Part shown: in pieces, positions 10,301 through 22,300 of the stretch
Numbering within the stretch: position 1 is the first letter of the stretch
Layout: each line of letters opens with the position of its first letter
Assembly: GCA_030035585.1 (NCBI GenBank)
Contig: CM057480.1
Span: forward strand, 2,091,001 to 2,155,000
Direction: 5' to 3'
DNA: 64,000 nucleotides
From: Dugong dugon
Lineage: Eukaryota; Chordata; Mammalia; Sirenia; Dugongidae
Translations under genes and position numbers: made by a program
The notes under the pieces: generated by a model
The model's database searches: none
What the model saw: the letters and a program-made list of their open reading frames with translations, nothing else
Told to the model about the DNA's origin: nothing

Positions 10301-13300
10301 TGCAAGGGTGGCCGAGGTTGCGCCGCCCTAACTGCTCAGCGGAGAACTCACAGTCAGGATGCCCAAGCTGGGAGGAGCGGCCAGATCCCCCCTCTGCAGC
10401 CCCTCCAGGCTGGACGGCGCAGGATGGCAGCCCTAGCTAGCCGCCTTTCCTCCTTTTGTCTTGCCGAGGTCTATCTCCTCCGACCTGGACCGGCTGGGCC
10501 AGCTCGCTGCCATATCCCTCTCACTCCAGGAGAGGGGCAGCTGCGGGATCCTGGCTGCAAGGCCTTCTGGGCCAGCGGGACCACCCAAGCTGGACATGGG
10601 ATCTCTTTGCTGTGGCCTGGGAACTCACTCACTCTTAGGAGGGGCCTTGCCCTCCTGTCCCCCAGATCATCTGGCAGCTCAGCAAACCCTGCCCCCTCAC
10701 ACTAGTCACTGCTCAGCCTCACCTCCCTCTCTAGTTCACTTGGAGTTAGAGACCTCAGTGCCCACCACCAACCCAAACCAAACCCACTGCCATCGAGTGG
10801 ATTCTGACTCATAGTGACCCTATAGGACAGAGTAGAACTGCCCCATAGGGCTTCCAAGGAGCAGCTGGTGGATTTGAACTGCTGACCTTGTGATGAGCAG
10901 CTGAGCTCTTAACCCCACCCACCCATCTAAACCATTTGCAGAGGTGATGGATGGAAGAGAGACAGGCAGAGCCCTCCAATCCTCCACTGGAGACCCCCCG
11001 ACTGCAGGCCCCCCACCCCAGTTCAGTGGGACTCAGAGATGTTCCATCAGCCAAGTCCCCAGGCCGTCTCCCGTCTCTCACATAGCCTGTCTTAGTCATC
11101 TAGAGCTGCTGTAACAGAAGTACCACAAATGGATGGCTTTAACAAACAGAAACTTATTTGCTCAGTTTAGGAGGCTAGATGTCTGAATTCAGGGCACCAG
11201 CTCTAAGGGAAGGCTTTCTCTCTGTGTCAGCTCTGGGGAAAGGTCCTTGACTCTTCAGCTTCTATTTCTAGGTTTCCTGGAGGTCTCCATGTGGCTTGGC
11301 ATCAATCTTCCCCCATTTCTGCTTGCCTGATCTGCTTCTTTAATCTGTTGTGAGAGATTGACTCAAGACACACCCTACACTAATCCTGCTTCATTACCAT
11401 AGCAGAAAACTCCTTCCCATTTGGGATTATAGAGGTTATACTGGCATTGTGCCTTCAAGTCGATTCTGACTCATAGTGACCCTATAGGACAGAGTTAAAC
11501 TGCCCCATAGGATTTCCAAGGAGTGGCTGCTGGATTCAAACTGCTGACCTTTTGGTTAGCAGCCAGCGCTCTTAACTACTTTGCCACCAGGGCTTCTGAT
11601 ACAGGGTTAGAGGTTAGGATTGACAACACATACTTTAGGGGACACAATTCAATCCATAACAGCCTGGAGCTGGTCCCTGTGGCCCAGGGAGACCTTGCTC
11701 AGTGCCTAGAGCTCTTGTCCTCACACCATTAGCCACAGAGCTCCTCAAACCACCTCATCCTGCTGGGTCATGGGATGCCTGCCCCTTCCAGTCCTCCTTC
11801 TTCCCCCTCCTAAGGCCAGAGGTGTCCTTAGCACTCCTGCCAGATTGGCGTGAGGGAGACTGGGCAGCTTAGAGGACCACACTGGAGACCTCTGTTTTGT
11901 CCCTCACCATCCATTAGCTGGTGCTGTCCACCCTGTAACCTGCCACCCCTTCCCTGCCTACCTTACATGGAGCCCTCGGGTCGCCTCTGGCGTGGCTGAA
12001 GCCTCCGCTCCTGTTGGAATGGGCTCTGTCCCCACTGAGATTCAGCCAGAGCCTCCCAGTCCTGTGGCATGGGCTTGGCCTCCAGGGTTTTGAGCCCTGG
12101 CCCATCCTGTTTGAGGCCTGCCTGCAGAATGCCTGACTCTGTCCAGCCCTTCCTTCAAGGCTGGCATGAACACTGCAACCCCAAGCTGTTTTCCCAGAAG
12201 GCCTTGCTACTTCTAGCTCATTGCCCAAAATTAGCTCCTTGAACTGCTTTCTGTCCTCCCTATAAGACCAGATGGGGAGGAAAGAACCTGTCAAGGAGAA
12301 GTAGTGGTGAGAGGCAGTGGTCACTGTGCCCTGTCCTGTTCCCCATTGTCCACAGTTGCATTGGAAGTCTGCACCCCCACCCCTTTCACAGGTGTGCCCC
12401 AAGGCACTGGACATGTGCTGCAGGACCTCAATCTCTGGCTTGGGCAGTTGGCAGAAGGCACTCTGGTTTCCCTCCATCAGCCTAATGGGCTGCAGGGCCC
12501 AACTAGATATGAGATGTCCCTTTTGTCCCCACCCCAGACGCGTACAGGCAGGTAGCATATAAGCATGGATTCTGGAGGCAGACTCCCTGAGTTCAAATCT
12601 TTTCCATCTCAGGCAAATCCTTTGACTTCTGTGCCCCGGGTTCCTCATTTTACAAATTAGGCACCACCACCACCAACCTCACAGAGTTGCTGTAAGGACT
12701 GACTGTAAGTGCTGTGTTCTTGCAGGAGGCCTGCCTCCCTAGTTCCCACGCCCTGTGAGTTACTGTCTACACCTTCCAGTTCTCTGGGAGGTGAGAGGGC
12801 ACCAGGAAAAATGTGACGGAAAGGGCCCCCTAGTGGTGGTGCCTCTGAAGCCAGCTCCTCAGCCTTCTCCTCCGACTGTGTTCCTTTGCTCTCTTTCCAT
12901 TATGGCCAGGCCTAGATGGCTTCTCCAGCAGATCCCCAGATGTGCTCAAAAGGACACCCCCTCCCAGTGCTCTCTCCTCACGGAACACACCCACCTCCCC
13001 TAACTTCTTACACCCCACTCCTCCTGCCCCACTGCAAGAACTGTAAGACAGGGTGTAAGAGGCACCTCACCTGGCTCTGGGTGAGGCTCCTGCGCCTCCG
13101 CTTACTTCATGACCCTGAGCAAGTCCCTTTGCCTCTCTGGGCCTGTCACATCATCCATTGGGTAGCAATGACACTTCACAGAGGATGCTGCAAAAATACT
13201 GAAGTAGTTAGGCACTAATGGGTACAGGAGTACTGTCAACCCAACCAACCTGCCCCACAAGTCGATTCCAACTCACAGCGACCCTATAGGACAGAGTAGA

Positions 13301-16300
13301 ACTGCCCCATAGGGTTTCCAAGGAGCGGCTGGTGGATTTGAACTGCCCACCTTTTGGTGAGCAGCCATAGCTCTTAATCACTGAGCCACAAGGGCTCCAG
13401 GTTGGCTCAAAAGTCAGGACCTCCAAGAGATGATGGTTTCAGACCCATCATACTAAGTTGGTGTGGCCAGCGCCCCCTGCTGACCTCACTTATGTTTCAA
13501 AGCTGTCGGTGCCTGGGGTGCCAGGCCCACATCACACAGGCAGACACTGATCTCAGAGTACCGAACTCTTTTGTGCCGTAGACCACTATGACAGTCTGGG
13601 AAAGCCTCTGGATCCCTTCTCAGGATCAGCTTTTTAAACGCATAAAATAAAACACGTAAGAATGAAAAAGAAACAGATTCTATTGAGATGTGATTTTATC
13701 CGCGGGTCCCCGTGTGGTTTCCCTAGAAAAGGCTCCCCTTACACTCTACCTCCCTCCCGCCCCACCAACCAAAGAACAGTTTTTCTGTGCCCATATTTCA
13801 GCTCATCGACACTAACACGTTGCTCATGATTTATTCCCTGTGGTGTGACCTTAAACAAGTCGCTGTGTGTTTTAGTTTTTTGTTATTATTGCTTCGCTTG
13901 TCTATACTAATAACCAGCTTTCCCAGTGACTCACTCCCCAAGCTGGACTCTGGAGTCGCAGTGAGGATAATGGAGGAGTTATTACCAGGCTGAGAGGCGG
14001 AGGGGAGACACCAGGCCCCTGGGTGGCGTCCTGACTTGGCCCCATAAATGCCAAGTGAATGAAAGCGAAGCTGTCATGTGCCTGAAAGGACCCACTGTTC
14101 TAAGCAGGCTGGCAGTAGAGTTTTGTGTAAAGTTGTAGCCGTCCCTGCCTATTCATCCAAGCAAGCCTTTTCACGGGCTCATTTTAAGATCAGCGTTTTT
14201 TCAAGAATTCCATTCTCTCCCGGAACCTTGGAGGTTGCCCCACTCAGGTGGGAAAACTGAGGGAAGGAAACAGGCTTGCCTGAAGCCCACGCGTGATGAA
14301 ACAGCAAGCTGAGTCATAATGATTTCGTTGAGTAATTGAGGCAAATTATTTGACAGGCTCTGTCGTGGGATCTAGCCCCTTCCCGCCCCGCTCTCCCTAG
14401 GCTCCGCGCCCCGGCCGCGTCCACGGCGACTAGGGGTCACTCGCCCGGCCGCCCTCCCGGTCTCTGCCAGACTAGGAGTTAAGGTGGCGGCTCGTGCGCC
14501 CCCTGGCCGGACTCCGCCGTCACCTGCCTCCAGGGCCCCGGCTCCTCTCTCCCAGCCGGTCACCGCTTGTCCAGTGCGGGGGCCTCCTGGTCTCTGGTTC
14601 AGCTCCGGGTCTGCACCCTGGTTATCACTCCGCTTCCACGTCGCCTCCCGGGCGATGGCTCCGCACAGGGCCACACTCCTTCCCGGCGCCACACCTCGGC
14701 TCCGCCCCGCTCAGTTTTCCGGCTTCGTGGTTTGTGGATCTGTCCCGCCCCGCCTCCGGGGTCCGGCTCCGCCTCCGCCCGCCTCCAGCGTTCTGGCTCC
14801 ACCCCTCCCTGCCTCGACTCCGCCCTCTCCCCGCCTCCGGGACCAGGCCGCGCCTCTCCGGGACTGGCTCCGCCTCTCAGGGACCGGCTCCGCCCCATGA
14901 GCACGGATTTCTCCCTTGCCCCGCCCCTAGGGCCGCGTCCCAGTCTCTCTGGGCCTGGCCCCGCCTCCTGGTCCTAGCTTCCCCCTCAGCCTGGACTCCG
15001 CCCCCTCGGCCGGAGTAGGCTTCCAGAGGCTGCACCGTCCCTGGCCAGGCTCGGCGGGCGGCCGGGACGCGGAGGGGCAGCCATGCAGTGCTTTGGCTTC
15101 CAGAGGCAGAGCCACTCCAGGGGGCTCTACCTGCCGGAGCAGAGCGTCAAGGTGGCAGCACTCAATGAGCAGCGGCTGGGTAAGGGGCGCAGGAGCCACT
15201 GCGATCTGTGGGGAGTGGGCAGGTGGCTGGGGCAGGACGCAGACCACGTGTTGGGGAGCACTTGCGCTAGTCTTTGATTGGGCCTGACTAGTATTTCTGA
15301 GTGTGTGATACCGTGAGCAGTGTCACAGTGGTGGCACGTGAGGGTGAGTACTGGGGGCATTGTTAGCCCATCTTAGGCTCCCCCTCAGCCTCTCCAAAGC
15401 CCCCCTCCTTGCCACCCTTGACCCTTCCTGTTTTAAACTTCGGAGGCACCACTGGATATGTGGCCTGGTGTGTAACTGGTATGACTGTAACCCAGTGGGG
15501 TGATCCTGTGTGTGCCCACATGTGACAAGGGTGACAGTGGGTGACCCATGGAGACTGATTCTTTCACCGTGTGATACTGTCAGACGGTGTGCAACAATGG
15601 TGGTGTGTAAGGCTGTGTAACCCAGTGGGGGACCCACCATGGGTGTCTGCGTAACCCAGCGTGACAGCGCGTGTTCTCGTGGGATGGTGTCTGACAGACG
15701 TGACAGGGTGACTGAGTCGTGCTGTTCTTCTGTGTTGTGTTTGTGTTACGTGGGTTGTCTGGCGGTGTTACTCTCCGTGGCCCTGCTTTTGAGTCCCGAC
15801 TCCACCATGTAACTTCCTTGAGCCTCCATTTACTCATCTGTAAAATGGGAATAATGATGGTGCCTTCCTTGTAGGGTTGCTGGTTGTTGTGGGGGATTAA
15901 ATACATGGGCTAAGAGCGTTATCTTATACAAATATTAATTGTTATTGAGGTGGCTGCTATTATTACGGTGATGCTCTGGCACTGGACGTGGTTATGTGTG
16001 GCTGTGTGACTACATGTGGTGTGATAGTGTGACTGTGTATCTGAGTGACCAGATCACTGTGTAGCTGGATATTGCAGTGGGTCCCAGGCCCCGGTGGGTC
16101 TCCATTACACATCACCCTAGGTATACAGCAGGACCCCTGGCACCCACTGAGTTTTCCATTGTTGCTCTTAGGTGCCGTCAAGTCGGTTCCGGCTCATAGC
16201 AACCCTGTGTACAACAGAACAAAACAGTGCCTGGCCCTGCACCATCCTCATGATCATTGTTATGCTTGAGCCCATTGTGGCAGCCACTAAGCTGTCCTCT

Positions 16301-19300
16301 TAACCTTCCGTTAGCACCCACAGAACCCTGTGCACGCCCCCACAAGGCTCCTCACTGTGCAGCTAGCCTGGGCAGCTTGGTGAGTTTGCACCATCAGCTA
16401 AGGGGCCTCCGAGCTCAGAGGCTTCTCACTACCACCCACCACAGAAGGAGAAGATATTATGGCTGAGTGAGTGGGACTGGGTGAGGGGTGTCCACAGACG
16501 TTCTGGGTGCTAAGGGAGCCCTGGTGGTGCAGTGGTTAAGAGCTCGGCTGCTAACCAGAAGGTTGGCAGTTTGAATCCACCAGCTGCTCCTCGGAAATCC
16601 TGTGGGGCAGTTCTACTCTGTCCTATAGGGTCGCTATGAGCTGGAATCGACTCGATGGCAATGATGTTTTTGGGTAAGGGAACAAGGGTGGGGGGGCAGG
16701 TAGCCTCAAAACAAAAGGGCCCCAACTGAGACTCAGAGGTGGAGGTGGCCACCCAGGTCCCCCTGTGACCCAGAGGACAATAGCTGTTACCTCTCTGGAA
16801 TTATCAAGGCCCACCCTGGGGTTGGGGTTCGTGGTCCGGAAGCCATGTTGGCAGCCGGGGGGCTTATCTGTGCCTGACCACAGACAGAGCCGCAGTCTGG
16901 CTCCAGGACAGGATGGACGTGTCGTCTCCGCACGGTGTTTTCCAGGACTGAGGGTGGGGCTCCCTTCCTACTTCCCTACCCCTCCATTCCCATCTGCTCT
17001 GTTTGTAGTGGCTTGCTCTGTGTGCTCAGCTTGGGAGTGAGGTACCGGCGGAGACACCCCGCCCAGTTGTACTTCAGCCTCAGGCAGGACAGTGGACTTC
17101 CCTGGCAGTGGCTGGAGGTGGCCCTCTCCTATGGCAGCCAGAGCCCCCAGGCCCCTTCCTCCATCTTGGGCCCCACAAACACAGCCGGCAGTTGAGGCTG
17201 TCCTGTAGGAAGCCCCTTGGATTGAATGGGGCTGCTCTCACTAAGGCAGAAGGATCTTCTGGGAGGGGGTGGGGGCCTGAGACAAAGGTGGAGGAAGGTT
17301 GCATCAGACTGTCTCCCATGGGAGACCTTGAGACTTCTCCAAGACTGCTGTCACCCTGCTGGTGGGGACACAGAGGCACAGAGAGGGAAAGGAGTTGGCT
17401 AAAACCATAGGGAGCTGAGTGTCAGTGCTGGGCTTTTGTCCCCACGGGAAGCGGGAGACTGGGGAGGGTTGGGGAGGGTGTGGATGGCTGAGCCCTGGGT
17501 AATCGGTCCAGAAGGTTCTGTACGCCTCGTGGGTATGTGGGGCAGGCTGGTGGGGGCACGGATAAAGTGGGAGAGGCTGTCAGGGATTGGGGATTGGGCT
17601 CAGAAAAGCAAAGCTTATGGCTTTCTGAGTGTTTTCTGCAAAGGCCTAGACACAGGGTCCCTGATGCCACCTCTTGCTCTACTGGAGCAGCAGGACATTG
17701 CTGAAGGGCCACATAGTTTTGGGGACAGAAGTGCGGTGGCCATCGGCTCTGAGCAGACTGGTGCAGGACCACACGTGGCTAGGGCAATGTGTATACATCT
17801 CTGTCCTTATCTACCTCTGTATTATAAAAACGGGGCCCTGGGGGTGCAGTGGTTAAGAGCTAGGCTGCTAACCGAAAGGTCGACAGTTCAAATCTACCAG
17901 CTCCTCCTTGGAAACCCTATGGGGCAGTTCAGCTCTGTCCTACAGGGTTGCTATGAGTCAGAACCGACTTGACGGCACCTAACAACGTATTATATAAACG
18001 GGTCATTAAGGGGTCGGGTCTCTCCTTTATCAAGCCTGTTGAACCACACTTGGTACAGGGTCTGCCTGGGGGTGCGGGCTCCTGGGGAGCCAGGCTGGTG
18101 CCCCTACGGCCCCTCCAGTTCGGGCCTCGTAGGACAAAGGGCGTCATATCTTTTGGGAGCCCATGCCTCAGACCAGCAGGGGTCCCTGAGAGCAGCAAGA
18201 GAGCTGGGGAGAGGGGGGCAGGCAAGCAACCAGGGTTCTGGTCCTCCCTGGGGGGCTGTGTCCAGGCTCTGCCTCAGCTTCTGAAAGGGCTGCACTGTGC
18301 TTTAGAGGTGCTATGCCCTGAGGGGTCCCAGACCAGGATGCTCAGGACATGGGTGGGGCAGGGAAGGGCAGGGGTGCCCCACCAGGCCAGACTCAGGCTG
18401 CAGTGTGCAAGGAGCGGAAGCCCATGCAGGCAGGCTCAAGGCAGGGGTGGGGGCAGCAGGAGTGGCAGCAGCGGGGGTGGGAGCAGCGGGGGTGGGGGTA
18501 GTGGGAGTGGGGTGGCAGGGATGTGCCCAAGGGTCCCACAGCAACCGCAGTATTGACACCAAGAACTACAGCCGCCATTACTGAGTGCCCAGGACCCTTG
18601 CCGATACATGCAGCACTTAACTTCAGAACTTCCCTGTTACTACCCCCATTTCATAGACAGGAAAGCAGAGGCCCAGCAACATGAAGTCACTTGCCCAGGC
18701 CACACAGCTGGTCAGGAAGGGACTTGTGAGTTGGGAAGTTGTTGGGTTCCATGATGTGCCAGGATCCAGTTCTATGCTGGGTCTGCCTGTTTCTCACCTG
18801 CTCTGCCTGACCATTTGATCCTAACTTCTGTCAGTTCACTCTGACCCTTGAGTGTGACCTTGAGGGGTTCACCTCATCTTTCAGAGCCAGGCCATGCCCT
18901 AGGGTGCAGGTCCCCTAGGAGCCAGCTGCCCTTGGATCAGCTGCTCTTCCTTTGTCCATTCAGCTGTGGGCGGCAGGTCAGAGTGTAAAGTGTGATCTTG
19001 GGTGGACAGGTGTTCTGAGATTTAACACAGCCACCTCAGCTGGCAATCAGGGATGGCTTCCTGGAGGAGGCAGGCCCCAGCAGCAGGTCAGAGCATGGGT
19101 GAAGGAAGGAGAAGTGAACCGAGGGTCTGGAGGTGGGTGTGTAGCCAGCATGGGGCCTGGGGCAGCAGGGATGCTGATGGAGGAAGTGGCATTCTGCCCG
19201 CTCTGCCCTGCTAGGTCTGCAGAATGACGAGGACCTGCAGGCACTGCTGAGGGGCAGCCAGCTCCTGAAGGTGAAGTCCAGCTCATGGCGGAGAGAGCGC

Positions 19301-22300
19301 TTCTACAAGCTGCAAGAAGACTGCAAGACCGTCTGGCAGGAGTCCCGCAAGGTCATGCGGACCCCGGAGTCCCAGCTGTGTGAGTGCCTGGTGGCTGCGG
19401 GGAGGGGGCAGCGTGTGGAACCTGTGCCTTGGATGGGGAAAATGAGGCTGGCCGGGATGGAGTGGGGGTGATGCTCCATCGTGAAACAGGGCTACAGACA
19501 GGCAAACTGAGGCCTAGCCTGGTGGGGGACAGATCAGCCACGCAGCCAGGACTAGAGATGGGGAAACCGCTGGCTGGGGTCGGGGAGATGGGCCAGTTAG
19601 ACCAGCATGGGGGAGCTGAGGCCTGGGGGTCTGAGCTGGAGAGGGCAGTGTTGGAACAAGAACACAGGTGGAGATGCTAAAGCCTTGTGGGGCAGGGGGT
19701 ACAGAACTATGCCCACAGATGGGGAAAGCAAGGTCCAGAAGTAGGGAAGGAGCTGGGAGTGTTGCCTGAACTCACAGGTATCCGCCGGGGCAGCTGTGGG
19801 AAGGCGGGAAGCTGGGTGGACTAGGATTTCAGGTGTGGTGAGGCCAGAAGTCAGGTACAAAGTCTGGGGGCTGACAAGGGACTTCTGGATATCCTTAGCC
19901 AGGGCGTGAGCTGGTGCTGCCTCCCTGGGACTGCGGCCAAAGGAAGGGTATTGGGGTGGAGTAGGGCTGGGATACACAGAAAGAGGCCACAGCTCTGGAG
20001 CTTCCTTGAGGGTGTGAGTCTGAGGGCTTTCTGGAAGCTTCTGAAGCTTGGGGCCTACAAATGGAGACCGCCCCCTGCAAGGCCTGAGGGAGAAAGGTCT
20101 GTTGACTTCTGCCCTTTAAGTCAAGAATTCCCTAAAGATCCTGTAAAATGAGGTATTCCCCTGCCATAACTCTGCACCTTACTTACGGGGAACATTTTAG
20201 ACTAATGCTGTCCGAGAGAACTTTCTGTGATGACAGAAAGTTCTTCATCTGTACTGTCCAACATGGTAGCCAATGGAGCCCTGGTGGTTCAGTGGTTAAA
20301 GCGCTCGGCTGCTAACCAAAAGGTCGGCAGCTCGAATCTACCAGCCGCTCCTTGGAAACCCTATGGGGCAGTTCTACTCTATCCTATAGAATCACTATGA
20401 GTTGGAATCGACTTGATGGCAACAGGTTAGTCACCTGTGGTCACTGAGTACTTGGAACGTGGCTAGTGTGACTGAAGAAATGAATTTCTAATTTTATTTA
20501 ATTTTAACTAACTTATGTTTAAAAGGAGTCTGGGTGGCGCAAGCAGTTCGTGATCAGCTGCTAACCTAAAGGCTGGTGGTTTGAACCCACCCAGTGGCTC
20601 TGCGAAAGAAAAGGCCTGGTGATCTGTTTTCATAAAGATTACAGCCAAGAAAACCCCATGGAGCAGTTATGCTCTGTTCTACCCCATGCGTATCGGAACA
20701 GAACCGTACTCCACAGGGTTTTCACAGCTGGGACCTTTCAGAAGTAGATCGCCAGGGCTTTGCTCCGAGGCACCTCTAGGTGGGCCCGAACCACCAACCT
20801 TTTGGTTAGCAGCCAAGTGTTTAACCATTTGCGCATCCCAAGGATTCCCAGTGAAGCCCAGACCCCGGGAAATCCTTTATCCATTCATCCCACCCTTAGC
20901 TGGGGAGGGGCAGGGTCAGTCCATAGCAGGTTTACTGGGGGTGGGGTAGGGTTATGAGAATGGACTTCTGTGACACACTCCAGGCGGGAGGGGATCATAG
21001 AGAAGGGGAAGGTTAGCTGACTGAGGGCACCTCACATGGGTGCCTTAAAGGCGACACTTTACCCAGGAAGCATCTGCCAGGCCTCAGGATGCCGTGGACA
21101 AAGACCTGAGCAGATAGACCTGGCCTGCCTGTGGCCTGTGGAGGGGCGGAGGTGAGGTGGGCTAGGAGCAGGGTCAGGTGGGGCTGTGGCCGTGGATGGT
21201 TTCTGAGCAGAGCAGGGTCTGAGGGGATGAGGACCTGAAGCACTCTCAGAAAACCACCTGAGCCTGGGTCTGCTCCAGCCAGCCCACTGCCACACAGCAC
21301 GGAGTAAGTGTGCCAGACCTGGGCTCAATGTGGCGCCAGTGGGGCTCCTTCAGAGGGTTCCTGTCCTGATAGGGGGTTTTCTGTTAGATGGTGGTGGGCC
21401 AGCCCTGATGCTGGTGGGTGGGGGCAGGGTGGGAAAGGGGATTCCCTGGATGCCACCCACCAGCCAGTGTATGCACGGTGAGGGGTGAGCGTAGGGGCAG
21501 AGAGAGGCATGCCTGCAGGAACCCCCATCTGGGCTGGCAAGATAAGAACCTCATACCAGGAGAGCTGTGAGCAAGAGAGACAGGAAGAACATTCCAGGCA
21601 GGACACCCAGTGTGAACAAAGGTGTAGACGTGGGACTGAGGAAGGGGCCGGGGTGGCAGGCTGAGGGGCCTGCACCTGAGAGGATGGGCTGCAGGGGTGA
21701 CAAGTCCAGGTGTGGGGAGCTAGATGTGCTCAGGTGAGGGGCGTGGAGCCTGCCCAGCATGGCCCGAAGGGGATTTTGCCCTGGGAGGGCCTGAGATAGG
21801 CCTGTGCTGAGCGTGACTGGTGGCCACTCCCTGTCTCTGGGGGGGCAGGCTTCAGTGGTCCTCAACTGAGTTTTACCTTCAGGGAAACTGAGGCCTGGAG
21901 AGGAAAGGCGGGGTGGGGTGACGGAGAGTGGAGCAGCTCCAGATCCCCCTGTCAGCCCTGCCTCCCGCTTCCTAAGTCTCCTCCAGTCACACCACAGCCA
22001 CAGCCCCCTGTCAGCTCTGCCTCCTGCTCCGAGTCTCCCCCAGTTACACCACGGCCCCCACCCCGTCAGCTCTGCCTCCTGCTCCCTAAGTCTCCCCCAG
22101 TCACACCACAGCCCCCACCCCCCATCAGCCCTGCCTCCTGCTCCCTAAGTCCCCCCTAGTCACACCACGGCCCCCGCCCCCTCTGTCAGCCCTGGCTCCC
22201 AGAGGCAGACAAGGTATTATCAGCAGTGAAGGCATCTGGGCTTTCTCTCTGGTTCGGGCAGGGGTGCTGGCCCCGGGGGCGCTGCACGGCTCAGGCTTCC

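Noticed and set aside
8913-10305. Long minus-strand frames (398 and 314 codons) over the PLCD1 promoter
   Set aside because: CpG-island composition lacks stop codons. The frames overlap each other and show no domain.
16514-16600. tRNA-like A and B boxes in AfroSINE heads as real tRNA genes
   Set aside because: The same head is followed by the SINE body in about twenty copies. No intact cloverleaf with acceptor stem.
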